Origin: Hyphomicrobiales bacterium
Lineage (GTDB): Bacteria > Pseudomonadota > Alphaproteobacteria > Rhizobiales > Rhizobiaceae
Direction of reading: 5' to 3'
Length of the DNA: 64,000 nt
Assembly: GCA_900470195.1 (NCBI GenBank)
Contig: UEIJ01000029.1
Span: 124,001-188,000, forward strand
The translations under genes were made by a program, and so were the position numbers. Shown here piece by piece: positions 7,801 to 17,009 of this stretch. Within the stretch, counting starts at the first letter, position 1. Each line of letters opens with the position of its first letter. The notes under the pieces were generated by a model. That model was not told the DNA's origin. It made no database searches and saw only the letters and a program-made list of their open reading frames with translations.

Positions 7801-8193
7801 ATGGATAAGGTCACGGGCGGCTGCCTGTGCGGCAATGTACGCTTTGAAGCGGCGGGACGACCATACCGGGTCGGCATCTGCCATTGCCTCGACTGTCGCA
7901 AGCACCATGGCGCGCTATTTCACGCGTCCGCGATATTTCCCGAAGCAGCGGTTACGGTCGAAGGAGAAACCCGCGACTATGCGGGACGCCATTTTTGTCC
8001 GCGTTGCGGATCGCCGGTTTTCGGGCGCAGCGGCGATGAAATCGAAGTCAATCTCGGTTCCCTCGATGCACCGGATCAGTTCAGGCCGACCTATGAGCTC
8101 TGGACCATCCGCCGCGAAACCTGGCTGCCGCCTTTCCGGGACATACGCGGCTATGAACGCGACCGCGACGGATCGAGCCGCTTTGAAGATTAG
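7801..8193 (+). CDS. GFA-family (CENP-V/GFA domain) zinc protein
   Basis: This 130-residue protein has the cysteine pattern of the glutathione-dependent formaldehyde-activating enzyme family: GGCLCGNVRF (residues 7-16), CHCLDCRKHHG, and FCPRCGSPVF. These bind zinc in a beta-rich fold. The start is the ATG at 7801 with GAGGAGG just upstream, not the in-frame ATG at 7732. The family includes many proteins of unknown substrate, so a formaldehyde role should not be assumed. Confidence 0.88.
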   Translation: MDKVTGGCLCGNVRFEAAGRPYRVGICHCLDCRKHHGALFHASAIFPEAAVTVEGETRDYAGRHFCPRCGSPVFGRSGDEIEVNLGSLDAPDQFRPTYELWTIRRETWLPPFRDIRGYERDRDGSSRFED

Positions 8194-8269
8194 GCCCCCT
8201 CTTTTCTTTAATGACAGCCGTTCTATTTGCGATAATGATATTGTTCTTCAAAACTTCGGGAGGGAATTC

Positions 8270-8680
8270 ATGCGGGGGTTGAAGGTCGGAATTATCGGCT
8301 TGCTTTTCGGTTCTCTTGGGGTCATTTCCACGGCGCAGGCCGATGACTGCCAGAACGCCAGCTCGCAGGCCGCGCTCAATGAATGTTATGGCAAAGCCTA
8401 CAAGAAATCGGATGCCGAGCTGAACAAGATCTTCAAGACCCTCCAGCGCCGTGCCGACGATGCGGACTTGAAGAAAAAGCTGGTCCAGTCGCAACGGACA
8501 TGGATCGCCTTTCGCGATGCCGAATGCGGCATGCAGACATATGGCGGCGGCAGCATTTCCGGCATGGCCTATTCGATCTGCCTGTCCGACCTGACGACGG
8601 AACGTGTCAACGATCTGAAGAAATACCTCAAATGCGAGGAAGGCGACAGCAACTGCCCCTTCCCCGCCGCCAGCGACTAA
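8270..8680 (+). CDS. LprI/DUF1311-family secreted protein
   Basis: This 136-residue product has a signal peptide (residues 1-24, cleaved near AQA-DD) and a Cys-rich DUF1311 domain: DCQNASSQAALNECYGKAYKKSDAELN, later QRTWIAFRDAECGMQT and CLSDLTTERVNDL. The family contains the mycobacterial lysozyme inhibitor LprI. The paired cysteines imply disulfides in the periplasm. GGGAGGG precedes the ATG. A lysozyme-inhibitor function is possible but not shown by the sequence. Confidence 0.85.
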   Translation: MRGLKVGIIGLLFGSLGVISTAQADDCQNASSQAALNECYGKAYKKSDAELNKIFKTLQRRADDADLKKKLVQSQRTWIAFRDAECGMQTYGGGSISGMAYSICLSDLTTERVNDLKKYLKCEEGDSNCPFPAASD

Positions 8681-8690
8681 TCCGCTCTAA

Positions 8691-9350
8691 TCAGTTCCGT
8701 CCTTCATAAGCGGAATCGAAGAACGCATTTTCCAGCTCGACCGCCCGCCGGAAGAACTGTCGGCACTGTTCTGCCGCCAAGGGTCCGACCCGGTCGAGCT
8801 CCGAACGCAGGAAGCCCACGAACTCCACGAAGTATGGATTGTCGTGCAGCACGATCCATTCAGAAAAAATGAAATCGTCGGGCAGAGGCTTTGGCGCTTT
8901 TTCAGCCCAGTCGAGATAAAGCCATTCAGCCACCGTCAAGACCGACAGACACGCCGCATAGGAACCGGATCGCGCAGCCTCCAGCATCAGTTGCTTGAAT
9001 GCGGCGGTAGGAGACGCATCGGGTGTGTCAAAACGCTCGGCGTCAGTGACTTCGAGTTTTGCGAAAGCCCGTTCGAAATAGGAATTCTCGTCGCTGCTGA
9101 TCATGCCGACGAAACGGCCCAATGTCAGCTTGGCTTCCATCCTGTCGCAATTGACGAGCGTGCCGCCCAGAAGCGACAGAAAACTGTCGATAAAGCGATG
9201 GTCCTGCACCAGATAGCGCGTCATGACCTCGGTTGCGACTGTGCCTGCATAGATTTCGCCAACAAGGCGATGGCCTACGGCCTGCGACCAGAATGGTTCG
9301 GTGCTTTGCCGCAGGCGTTCAGAGAAGGCTTCGACGCTGTTGTCTGACAT
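8691..9350 (-). CDS. TenA/THI-4-family protein lacking the usual active-site cysteine
   Basis: This 219-residue all-helical protein fits TenA (thiaminase II-like aminopyrimidine hydrolase) by length and by the motifs YLVQDHRFIDSF, AEWLYLDWA and RAVELENAFFDSAY, the last with the conserved glutamate. At the position of the TenA catalytic Cys (PCxWLY in classical enzymes) it reads VAEWLY. It may belong to the TenA_E class or act on another pyrimidine. It converges with the LprI-like gene and lies 43 bases after the Hsp70-like gene on the same strand. Confidence 0.8.
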   Translation of the reverse strand: MSDNSVEAFSERLRQSTEPFWSQAVGHRLVGEIYAGTVATEVMTRYLVQDHRFIDSFLSLLGGTLVNCDRMEAKLTLGRFVGMISSDENSYFERAFAKLEVTDAERFDTPDASPTAAFKQLMLEAARSGSYAACLSVLTVAEWLYLDWAEKAPKPLPDDFIFSEWIVLHDNPYFVEFVGFLRSELDRVGPLAAEQCRQFFRRAVELENAFFDSAYEGRN

Positions 9351-9393
9351 GATGATCTCCAGTTCTTTGAACGGAAACCTACTCAGGCAATGC

Positions 9394-10713
9394 TTACAAT
9401 TCTACTGACCAGCGTTCGATATCCGCGCTCTGGCCGATCAATGCGAGGCCGTTGGCGATGGAATCGAACTGGTTGGAGCTCGTCACCACGGCATCGGGGA
9501 AGCGGCTTTCAAACACGGTGCGGATGACCGGCACGAAAGACGTGCCGCCGGTCAGGAAAACGCGGTCGATGGATGAAGTTTCCAGTTCCGCTTTCTCCAC
9601 CGCCTGCTGCACCGATTGCTCAATCTGTCGCACATCGTCGGCGATCCAGTTTTCAAAATCGTTGCGCGTGATGTCGGAGCGGATTTCAAAATCGTCGGCC
9701 TTGAAGTGCAGTTCCGACATGCGCTGCGAGGAAAGGCGCACCTTGAGGTCCGAAACGGCGCGATAGATTTCATAGCCGTAATCGTTCTCGATCAGGTTGA
9801 TGAAATGTTCGAGCGGCTTCGGGTCGACCGCTTGCCGCGCCAGTTCATCCAGATCGCGGATAGTCGCCGGAGAGTTCATCAGGAACAGCGTGTTCCAGCG
9901 CGCAAAGTTCGCATAGTAATGGTTCGGCACAGTCAGCCTTTTGCCGAAGGACTGATATTCAGTACCCTTTCCCAAAAGCGGCGACACGGCATTGTCGATG
10001 ATGCGATAATCGAAAGTATCGCCTGCAATGCCGACACCCGTCTGGCTGAGCGGCGTGAAGCTCAAGCCTTGCCTGTCCACTTCAAACCGCACGATGGAAA
10101 AGTCGCTCGTACCCCCGCCGAAATCGGCCACCAGAACGGTGGATGCGGCTTTCAGTTCCTGCGCATAAAAGTAAGCTGCGGCTACAGGCTCGTAGACATA
10201 ATGAATGTCGGTGAAGCCGAACGCCCTGAACGCCTTTTCATAGCGCTGCATGGCCAGCGCCTCGTCCGGCGAGGCGCCCGCAAAGATCACAGGCCTGCCG
10301 ATGACCACTCGGTTGCCCTTTGGAGGCAGACGGTCGCCCAGCCTTGCTGCGACCGTTTCCAGAAAAGTGGTCAGAATGTCCTCGAACTTGAAGCGCTTGC
10401 CGAAAACCGGCGTGTCGGTGAAGGATTTCGATGCCGCGAACGTCTTGAAGGATTGCAGCATGCGCGTGGAGTGCGGCGCGTTGACGAAAACATCCATCGC
10501 CCATGGCCCGCTTTCGACGGTGCGCTCGCCCGTTTCGCGATCCTGCCAGAAACACAGAACCGAACGGTAGCCGGTAATGTCGACCCCATCCTTTGGTACG
10601 CTCAGAACCGCCGTCGTACCATCCTGTGCGGCAACGGAAAGAACCGTGTTGGTCGTGCCAAAATCGATGCCCAACGTCACGCCGTCGAAACGGCTCTCAT
10701 CAGCCTTCGTCAT
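9394..10713 (-). CDS. Hsp70-family ATPase (YegD-like)
   Basis: This 439-residue protein has the actin-like ATPase fold: phosphate-1 loop LGIDFGTTNTVLSVA (residues 14-28), phosphate-2 VLVADFGGGTSDFSI, and the adenosine-loop motif VFLTGGTSFVPVIR near the C-terminus. Its length matches E. coli YegD; there is essentially no room for a DnaK substrate-binding domain. A function in folding is therefore uncertain. No grpE or dnaJ is nearby. It precedes the TenA-like gene by 43 bases and may be cotranscribed. Confidence 0.88.
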   Translation of the reverse strand: MTKADESRFDGVTLGIDFGTTNTVLSVAAQDGTTAVLSVPKDGVDITGYRSVLCFWQDRETGERTVESGPWAMDVFVNAPHSTRMLQSFKTFAASKSFTDTPVFGKRFKFEDILTTFLETVAARLGDRLPPKGNRVVIGRPVIFAGASPDEALAMQRYEKAFRAFGFTDIHYVYEPVAAAYFYAQELKAASTVLVADFGGGTSDFSIVRFEVDRQGLSFTPLSQTGVGIAGDTFDYRIIDNAVSPLLGKGTEYQSFGKRLTVPNHYYANFARWNTLFLMNSPATIRDLDELARQAVDPKPLEHFINLIENDYGYEIYRAVSDLKVRLSSQRMSELHFKADDFEIRSDITRNDFENWIADDVRQIEQSVQQAVEKAELETSSIDRVFLTGGTSFVPVIRTVFESRFPDAVVTSSNQFDSIANGLALIGQSADIERWSVEL

Positions 10714-11047
10714 TACTGCACCTTTTTTGGAGGAAACCGGAGAGCGGGCGAATTAGCAGTCGCCAGAGCCAAGCTCAACCCGAAAGTGCCATTTTAAACA
10801 TTTGCTGCGATCACGATCTCGATTGTCCTGTCCAGATGAGAAGAATTTCCGGTCGCGCAAATGTTAATGCGTGTTTCTAAAGTTTACATGACCTCCTTCT
10901 TCTGCCTGATAGGTTTCTGCGCCGCAACTGGAGTGGTTCGTCTTTCATTCACATCCCCTGAACTGCTCCGCTTATTTGTTTTCACCGCCTTCACGTGACG
11001 CCAGATATTTTCCATCTGGCTTCGCTATGCTCAAGGTTATCCAACAA
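10714..11047. other. Divergent promoter region, no gene seen
   Basis: A stretch of 334 bases between the Hsp70-like gene (minus) and the next plus-strand gene. It presumably holds both promoters, but I could not pick well-spaced hexamers with confidence. A few in-frame codons upstream of 11048 could extend the plus-strand gene to 10976 but look non-coding. Confidence 0.5.
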
Positions 11048-11536
11048 ATGAAAGCGATACTCATGGCGTTTCTCTCACGTACGGTTCTTGCCACTGTTCT
11101 CTTGTCGGCCAGTGCGCTTCCCCACGTCGCAAATGCTCAGGAGACGGCCAGTCAGCCCTTAGCAACCGGCTACCACAGCAGCGGTCAGGCCACCGCGGAA
11201 GTGAGTGGTGTCGTGGCAGATGGCGACAAGCTGACCGTCAAGGTCCGCTTCATCAATGCCAAGGAAGGCGGAAGCGTTTCGACGCCGCTTTACCTCTCTC
11301 TGTCGGACGAGGACTACGAGAATGATTATTATCTTCTCGCAGGCGACAAGAAATATCTTCTGCTGAAAGACTCCGAAGGCAAGCCGCTCGCTCCGGCGTC
11401 TGTTTCCCTGTTCGGCACGGGTCATGTCGTCGGTATCTGGCACGGCGTCTTTCCTGCTCCACCGAAGGGCCAGAAGGTGACGCTCTATATCAAGGGGGTC
11501 GAGCCGCTCGGACCGTTCGCTGTTCCCGCCGAATAG
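11048..11536 (+). CDS. Secreted hypothetical protein, 162 residues
   Basis: I do not recognise the family. A signal peptide is clear (MKAILMAFLSRTVLATVLL... cleaved near NAQ-ET), giving a periplasmic beta-rich product with alternating hydrophobic residues (DKLTVKVRFINAKEGG, KVTLYIKGVEPLGPFAV). The start at 11048 is chosen because it begins the signal peptide; 11027 and 11060 are alternatives. The OmpA-like gene starts ten bases after the stop, so the two are probably cotranscribed and may both serve the envelope. Confidence 0.7.
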   Translation: MKAILMAFLSRTVLATVLLSASALPHVANAQETASQPLATGYHSSGQATAEVSGVVADGDKLTVKVRFINAKEGGSVSTPLYLSLSDEDYENDYYLLAGDKKYLLLKDSEGKPLAPASVSLFGTGHVVGIWHGVFPAPPKGQKVTLYIKGVEPLGPFAVPAE

Positions 11537-11545
11537 GGGCGAGCC

Positions 11546-12148
11546 ATGACCAGTCTTACCCTGGGCAGCATCGTTTTCGGCCTCGCCGCGCTTTGCCTGC
11601 CATCCATCGCATCCGCGCAAGACACGGGCACCGATAACAGTGCCTATATCCGTGATCTCGTGCCGGAGATCCGCGATCTTGTTTCAGCATCGGGCAGCAC
11701 CGATGGCAAGGCGCGTGGCCTGTCCGGTGCGGCACAGGAGATTATCGAGAAGAGCGGCAGTATAACCATGCGCGAAACCGATGACAGCATCGTCCTTTCC
11801 GTGACGAGCGATATTCTGTTCGATTTCGATAGCGTCAAACTGACTGGCAAAGCCAAGGCAACGCTGACCGATATTGCCAGAATATTGGAAAGCATGCCGG
11901 ATTCCGCCGTTCGTGTTGTGGGTCATACGGATTCCAAGGGGTCCGACAGCTACAACGACAAACTGTCGAAAAACCGCGCCGATGCGGTTATCAAATTTCT
12001 CGCCGGCAATGGCGTCCCATCTGCGCGGATGAAGCCGGAAGGACGTGGAGAAAGCGAACCTGTCGCGCCCAACGAGATCAAGGGCAAGGACAATCCCGAT
12101 GGTCGGGCGCAAAACCGGCGTGTTGAATTTGTGCTGCCGAAGGCGTGA
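11546..12148 (+). CDS. OmpA-family protein
   Basis: This 200-residue protein has a signal peptide (residues 1-24) and a C-terminal OmpA-like peptidoglycan-binding domain: DILFDFDSVKLTGKAKATL, VRVVGHTDSKGSDSYNDKLS, NRADAVIKFL and RAQNRRVEF. The aspartate and arginine that bind diaminopimelate (in GHTDSKG and NRRVEF) are present. There is no N-terminal beta-barrel, so it is a soluble periplasmic or lipid-independent linker protein. It ends in a strong terminator at 12166-12195. Confidence 0.88.
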   Translation: MTSLTLGSIVFGLAALCLPSIASAQDTGTDNSAYIRDLVPEIRDLVSASGSTDGKARGLSGAAQEIIEKSGSITMRETDDSIVLSVTSDILFDFDSVKLTGKAKATLTDIARILESMPDSAVRVVGHTDSKGSDSYNDKLSKNRADAVIKFLAGNGVPSARMKPEGRGESEPVAPNEIKGKDNPDGRAQNRRVEFVLPKA

Positions 12149-12165
12149 TGCCGTCTCATCCCTTC

Positions 12166-12195
12166 AAAAAAGCCCGGAGCGATCCGGGCTTTTTC
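12166..12195. terminator. Bidirectional terminator between the OmpA-like gene and der
   Basis: AAAAAAGCCCGG / CCGGGCTTTTT with a six-base loop, between converging genes. Both orientations have a T-tract. Confidence 0.88.
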
Positions 12196-12207
12196 TCTCT
12201 ATGGTGT

Positions 12208-13659
12208 TTATTTCTTTTTCTTCGCGCGGCCTGCGAACGGATTGTCCGAGGTGCGCAACGAAAGCCGGATCGGCACGCCCGGCATGTCGAAGGTTTCGCG
12301 CAGGCCGTTGATGAGGTAGCGCACATAGGATTGCGGCATCGCATCGGGGCGCGAGCAGGACACGACAAAGCCCGGCGGACGGGTCTTCACCTGCGTCATG
12401 TATTTGACCTTGAGGCGGCGTCCCGAAACTGCTGGCGGCGGCTGATGCGCGATGACGCCAGCCAGCCAGCGGTTGAGACGCCCGGTCGAAACGCGGCGGT
12501 TCCAGATTTCGTGGGTCTTGACGACATTCTCCATGAGCTTGTCGATGCCCTGCCCGCGCTCGCCTGAAATCGGCACGGCGCGAAGCCCGCGCACCTGCGG
12601 CAGCAGACGGGCCGTCTTTTCGTAAAGATCGGCCAGAACCATCTGGCGGTCCTCGATCAGATCCCATTTGTTGAATGCGATGATCGGTGCCCGGCCTTCG
12701 CGGATGATGAGATCGGCGATTTGCAGGTCCTGCTTTTCAAACGGGATCGTCGCATCGAGCACGATGATGACGACTTCCGCGAAACGGATGGCGCGCAGGC
12801 CGTCGGCAACTGACAGCTTTTCGAGCTTTTCCTGCACACGCGACTTGCGGCGCAGGCCAGCCGTATCGAACAGCTTGATCTTGCGGCCGCGCCATTCCCA
12901 ATCCACCGAGATCGAGTCGCGCGTGATGCCGGCTTCCGGCCCGGTCAGCAGGCGGTCTTCGCCCAGCATCGTGTTGATCAGCGTGGACTTGCCCGCATTG
13001 GGCCGTCCGACGATGGCAATGCGCATTGGCTTGGTCGCATCATAGGCCGGGATTTCTTCTTCATCCGGGTCCTCGATGTCGTCGCCGATCAGTTCGCCGA
13101 CAGCCTTCGGCGTGAAAACCTCGTCCGCGGCTTCCTCTTCCTTCTCGTCGGCAAAGACGCGTTCTTCGCCCAGGAGTTCGACAATCGCGTCGCGCAGGTC
13201 GGGCATGCCCTGGCCGTGTTCGGCAGAGATCGGGCACGGTTCGCCAAGGCCAAGCTGGAAGGCGTCGTACATGCCGGATTGCGCGCCGCGCGCTTCCGCC
13301 TTGTTGGCAACAAGCACGACCGGCTTGCCCGAGCGGCGCACGACTTCGGCAAAGGTGCTGTCGGTCGGCGTGATGCCGGCCTTGGCGTCGATGACGAACA
13401 GAATAACGTCGGCTTCCTCGATGGCTGCTTCGGTCTGGGCGCGCATACGCGCTTCCAGGCTGTCATTGGCAGCCTCTTCGAGACCGGCCGTATCGATCAC
13501 CTGAAACTTCAGATCGTAGAGCTTGGCATCGTGGATGCGCCGGTCGCGCGTGACGCCCGGCAGGTCATCGACCAGCGCCAGCTTGCGGCCGACGAGGCGA
13601 TTGAACAGCGTGGACTTGCCGACATTGGGACGCCCGACGATGGCGACTGTGAAACCCAT
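12208..13659 (-). CDS. der: Ribosome assembly GTPase Der (EngA)
   Basis: This 483-residue protein has two tandem GTPase domains and a KH-like C-terminus, the hallmark of Der, which is needed for 50S subunit maturation. Walker A motifs are GRPNVGKS (residues 8-15) and GRPNAGKS (about 217). DTAGLEEA and [10 protein letters not shown] are the two G3 regions, and NKAE and NKWD the G4 motifs. The acidic linker ([19 protein letters not shown]) between the domains is longer than usual. It ends in basic GRAKKKK. Confidence 0.97.
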   Translation of the reverse strand: MGFTVAIVGRPNVGKSTLFNRLVGRKLALVDDLPGVTRDRRIHDAKLYDLKFQVIDTAGLEEAANDSLEARMRAQTEAAIEEADVILFVIDAKAGITPTDSTFAEVVRRSGKPVVLVANKAEARGAQSGMYDAFQLGLGEPCPISAEHGQGMPDLRDAIVELLGEERVFADEKEEEAADEVFTPKAVGELIGDDIEDPDEEEIPAYDATKPMRIAIVGRPNAGKSTLINTMLGEDRLLTGPEAGITRDSISVDWEWRGRKIKLFDTAGLRRKSRVQEKLEKLSVADGLRAIRFAEVVIIVLDATIPFEKQDLQIADLIIREGRAPIIAFNKWDLIEDRQMVLADLYEKTARLLPQVRGLRAVPISGERGQGIDKLMENVVKTHEIWNRRVSTGRLNRWLAGVIAHQPPPAVSGRRLKVKYMTQVKTRPPGFVVSCSRPDAMPQSYVRYLINGLRETFDMPGVPIRLSLRTSDNPFAGRAKKKK

Positions 13660-13682
13660 GGGAGAAGATGACTCCAGAAACC

Positions 13683-13783
13683 AGAGCGGTTCCGATTTCT
13701 ATCGAAACGTGGAACCGCCCTATTCATTTATCTTGACGCGCATCTTATCCGAAAACCGCTTCGCACTTTTCGGGATGCGCTCG
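13683..13783. repeat. Dispersed bipartite palindromic repeat (Bru-RS-like), copy 2
   Basis: The left arm reads GAGCGGTTCC...GGAACCGC, and the right arm GCGCATCTTATCCGAAAACC...TTTTCGGGATGCGC. The total of about 100 bp and the two-arm design match the Brucella Bru-RS repeats. It fills the spacer between the TPR gene and der. Confidence 0.75.
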
Positions 13784-13788
13784 TTCTA

Positions 13789-14472
13789 TTATGTGCTTTG
13801 CGCGTCAGGCACCTTGACGCCTGCGCTGCGCATCAGATCGAGCATCGTATTGGAACGCTGGCGGATATTGGCCGGGGCCAGACTGTCATTGGCAATCTGC
13901 TGGAACAGCTTGACCGCATCATCGAAACGTTCACCCTTCCATGCAGCCAGACCCAGGGCTTCCCGCGCGCTGGAGCGCATCGGATTGCCGTCTGCGGAAA
14001 GCGTTTCAACGCGCTTTGCCACATCGTCATAGGAACCGCTGTCGACCAGCAGATAACCGGCGCGCAGGCGTGCGACATCGCGCAGCGGCGCGGGCACGGC
14101 GTTATCGGCAGCGATATCATCGAAAGCCTTGACGGCACCGGCGGCGTCGCCCTTGTCCGCGATGACCGATGCAGCGCGAAGACGCGCCAGCACCGGATAG
14201 GAGCCGTAGCCGGTCTTTTCCAGATCGTCGAGCGCGGCGAGCGCTTCGTCGTTCTTGCCTTCCGAGGCGAGATCCAGTGCGGCAAGGAACTTGTCACCGG
14301 AAGCGGAAGCCTTGCTGTCGGTCCAGTGCTGATAGCCGACCCAGCCAGCCGTTCCCAGAACGATGGCCACGGCGGCACCGATCACCAGCGGGCCGAAATT
14401 CCGCCAGACCTGCTTTGCCCGTTCCGAACGGATTTCCTCGTTTACCTCGCGAATGAAACTGTCGTCTGCCAT
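13789..14472 (-). CDS. Membrane-anchored TPR protein (TPR_21/YfgM-like)
   Basis: This 227-residue protein has a cytoplasmic N-terminus (MADDSFIREVNEEIRSERAK), one membrane helix (about 27-47, FGPLVIGAAVAIVLGTAGWV) and a periplasmic helical repeat domain. It lies directly upstream of der on the same strand, as yfgM does near der in gammaproteobacteria (with bamB between). A role in envelope protein handling is inferred from that relationship. The ATG at 14472 has GGCAGG upstream; a longer frame to 14544 has no support. Confidence 0.82.
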   Translation of the reverse strand: MADDSFIREVNEEIRSERAKQVWRNFGPLVIGAAVAIVLGTAGWVGYQHWTDSKASASGDKFLAALDLASEGKNDEALAALDDLEKTGYGSYPVLARLRAASVIADKGDAAGAVKAFDDIAADNAVPAPLRDVARLRAGYLLVDSGSYDDVAKRVETLSADGNPMRSSAREALGLAAWKGERFDDAVKLFQQIANDSLAPANIRQRSNTMLDLMRSAGVKVPDAQST

Positions 14473-14674
14473 GGACCTGCCACTAAAGCCAAATTGATGT
14501 TCGTATTTGTACGTTCTGGCGCTTTTAGTCGGAATTCGCGCCATATGTAAGACCCGTCTGCGAAATAAGCGGAAACAAGTGTCACAAAGCGCATTTCGGT
14601 CCGAGAATAGCCTTATTCAAGAACTAGCCACGAAATCTCTGGAACTGTTCCTCCCCCGCTTCGTTTCGTGATTC

Positions 14675-15670
14675 ATGCGCTTTCTGTCCCCCCGCCCTGT
14701 TCTTCTGTCCGCTTTGGCTCTCTCCACCTGCACCGCGCAGGCAGAACCGGTGTCCGCAAAGCCGCAATATGTGCTGATTTCCTTCGATGGCGCGCATGAC
14801 AATGCGCTGTGGACCCGCTCGCGCGAACTGGCGAAGAAGAACAACGCCCATTTCACCTATTTCCTTTCCTGCGTCTTCCTGATGACCAGGCAGGACCGGC
14901 GCGATTACCAGCCGCCCCGCAAGCGGGCCGGTTCGTCCAATGTCGGCTTTGCATTGAGCCGCGACGAGGTGGTCGCCCGCCTCGGCAATGTCTGGCAGGC
15001 GCATCTGGGAGGTAACGAGATTGCCAGCCATGGCTGCGGCCATTTTGACGGCACCGACTGGTCGACCGCCGACTGGGACAAGGAGATCAAGGAGTTTCGC
15101 CGCATTACCGCCGACGCCTACCAGAATAACGGCATCGATGGAGAGCCGGAAGGCTGGCGCGATCTTGCAATGACGGGCATAAGCGGGTTCCGCGCGCCCT
15201 ATCTCGCCGCATCAAAGCCGGTACAGGATGCGCTGAAGGCGAACGGCTTTCGCTATCAGGCATCCTCGGTCACGCGCGGTCCGGAAGAGCCGATCCTTGC
15301 CAGTCAATTCGCCTCATTCGGACTGCCGCTTGTACCGGAAGGCCCGTCGCAGCGCCCGATCGTGGCGATGGACTATAATCTCTATGTCCGCCACTCGAAG
15401 GGCAAGGAAGCGCCCCAGCAATCGGCGGCCTTCGAGGAGCGGGCCTACAAGGCTTTCCGGGCGGCGTTCGACAAGCAATATGCGGGCGAACGCATTCCGC
15501 TACAGCTTGGCTTCCATTTCGTGCTGATGAATGACGGGGCCTATTGGCGCGCCATGGAACGGCTGGTGACGGAAGTCTGCACCAAGCCGGACGTCAAATG
15601 CACAACCTACAGCGATTATCTGGATAGTCTCGACAAGGACGCTATCCATGCCGGTGAGAACAGGTCCTGA
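14675..15670 (+). CDS. Secreted polysaccharide deacetylase-like protein
   Basis: This 331-residue protein has a signal peptide (residues 1-23) and a NodB-type deacetylase domain. YVLISFDGAHDN has the aspartate and IASHGCGHFDG the metal-binding histidines of motifs 1 and 2; FRAPYLAASK is motif 3. The long insert between motifs and the sequence TLTYFLSC-type strand are unlike small NodB enzymes and resemble large alphaproteobacterial envelope deacetylases. The substrate is not known. The stop lies seven bases from the stop of bacA (convergent). Confidence 0.83.
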   Translation: MRFLSPRPVLLSALALSTCTAQAEPVSAKPQYVLISFDGAHDNALWTRSRELAKKNNAHFTYFLSCVFLMTRQDRRDYQPPRKRAGSSNVGFALSRDEVVARLGNVWQAHLGGNEIASHGCGHFDGTDWSTADWDKEIKEFRRITADAYQNNGIDGEPEGWRDLAMTGISGFRAPYLAASKPVQDALKANGFRYQASSVTRGPEEPILASQFASFGLPLVPEGPSQRPIVAMDYNLYVRHSKGKEAPQQSAAFEERAYKAFRAAFDKQYAGERIPLQLGFHFVLMNDGAYWRAMERLVTEVCTKPDVKCTTYSDYLDSLDKDAIHAGENRS

Positions 15671-15676
15671 CTTCCC

Positions 15677-16927
15677 CTATGCCGAAGGCGCTGTTTCCAG
15701 ATTTTCGCGATCCAGCGAAGGCAGCGGCTCGTCGCGGATAGTCGCCTCGAAAGCCTTCAGGCGCTTGTAGATCGACAGCAGTTCGATGATCGTCGTCCAT
15801 GAGTTGACGAGATACTGGAACGATCCCTGCACCTGCGAGAAGACATTTGTGATCTGGTTCATCAGGCCGAGCGTGAGCTTGCCTGCCACGATGGACGGTA
15901 TGAGGATCACGGTCGGGAAAACATTGTCCGCCTGCAGATATATAATTCGGGCGACGTTGAAATAGACATAGTGGAAATAGAGCCGGAAATAATTGCGCCT
16001 GACGTTGCCGAACAATTCAGTCATTGTGACCGGCCCGGCGCGATCGTCATGGTCCTCGCCATAGACCAGTTCCTTGCGGTAAGCCGCTTCCACCCGCTGA
16101 TTGTTGAACTCCAGCCCCGGCAGCTTGATGCCGACCAGCGCCAGCAAACCGGTGCCGAAAGCGGCCCAGAAAAGAGCCGCCCACACAAGCGCATGCGGGA
16201 TTACGCCGATAATCGGCAACTCATTGATTTTCTCGGAAAAGCTGAACAGGACCGGCAGAAAGGCGATCAGCGTCATGACAGCTTTTACCAGATTGACGCC
16301 CAGCTGCTCCAGCGTGGTGGAAAAGCGCATCGTGTCTTCCTGCACACGCTGGGCCGCTCCTTCGATATGACGCAGTTGCGGCCAATATGCCATGTAATAA
16401 TCGTTCATCGCCGTGCGCCAGCGGAAGATATAGTGGCTGACGAAGAAAAGGCTCAGAACACTGACCGTGACTGCGACGAAGGCGATACCCAGAAAATCGA
16501 CCGTGCCCCAATAGAAATCACTGGCCGTTACAGCGCCGGGCGTCGAAAGCGCCTTCTGTATCATGTCGTAGAACGGCCCATACCAGGCATTGACCGCCAC
16601 ACTGGCCTGCACACCGAAATAGGTAGTGAACAGGATCAGCGCCGATCCGAGTATCGACCAGCGCTGCCACGGGTGCGGAGAGAACCACGCCCAGAACAGA
16701 TAGAAGGCGAATGTCATCACCGCGAAATAGATGTAGAACCAGAGAAACGGCGCCGACCAGAAGATGCTTGCACCGATGATCGGCGCGGCATCGTGCGCCA
16801 GCGGCGGCAGGCCGAATGTCGCGCCCAGCCTTTCCCCTCCCTCATACCAGCCGATTATCGCCAGCAGGCTCCAGACCAGGGCGGACCAGAAGAACAGTTT
16901 CGGGCGGGGAAAGAACGACACAAACAC
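15677..16927 (-). CDS. bacA: Peptide transporter BacA/SbmA
   Basis: BacA/SbmA imports peptides such as bleomycin and proline-rich or NCR antimicrobial peptides across the inner membrane using the proton gradient. It is needed for chronic infection by Brucella and symbiosis by Sinorhizobium. The 416-residue sequence begins [13 protein letters not shown] (GTG start) and contains the family blocks [39 protein letters not shown] and [10 protein letters not shown], with about seven membrane helices and no ATP-binding domain. It is complete. The neighbourhood shows no obvious operon partner. Confidence 0.94.
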   Translation of the reverse strand: MFVSFFPRPKLFFWSALVWSLLAIIGWYEGGERLGATFGLPPLAHDAAPIIGASIFWSAPFLWFYIYFAVMTFAFYLFWAWFSPHPWQRWSILGSALILFTTYFGVQASVAVNAWYGPFYDMIQKALSTPGAVTASDFYWGTVDFLGIAFVAVTVSVLSLFFVSHYIFRWRTAMNDYYMAYWPQLRHIEGAAQRVQEDTMRFSTTLEQLGVNLVKAVMTLIAFLPVLFSFSEKINELPIIGVIPHALVWAALFWAAFGTGLLALVGIKLPGLEFNNQRVEAAYRKELVYGEDHDDRAGPVTMTELFGNVRRNYFRLYFHYVYFNVARIIYLQADNVFPTVILIPSIVAGKLTLGLMNQITNVFSQVQGSFQYLVNSWTTIIELLSIYKRLKAFEATIRDEPLPSLDRENLETAPSA

Positions 16928-17009
16928 CGAATGACATCCAACTCGTGAGGAACTGTCTTCATAAGAAGCCGGTCCTTGCGTCTTTTCCAGTTAAATTCCT
17001 GTAAGGTTT

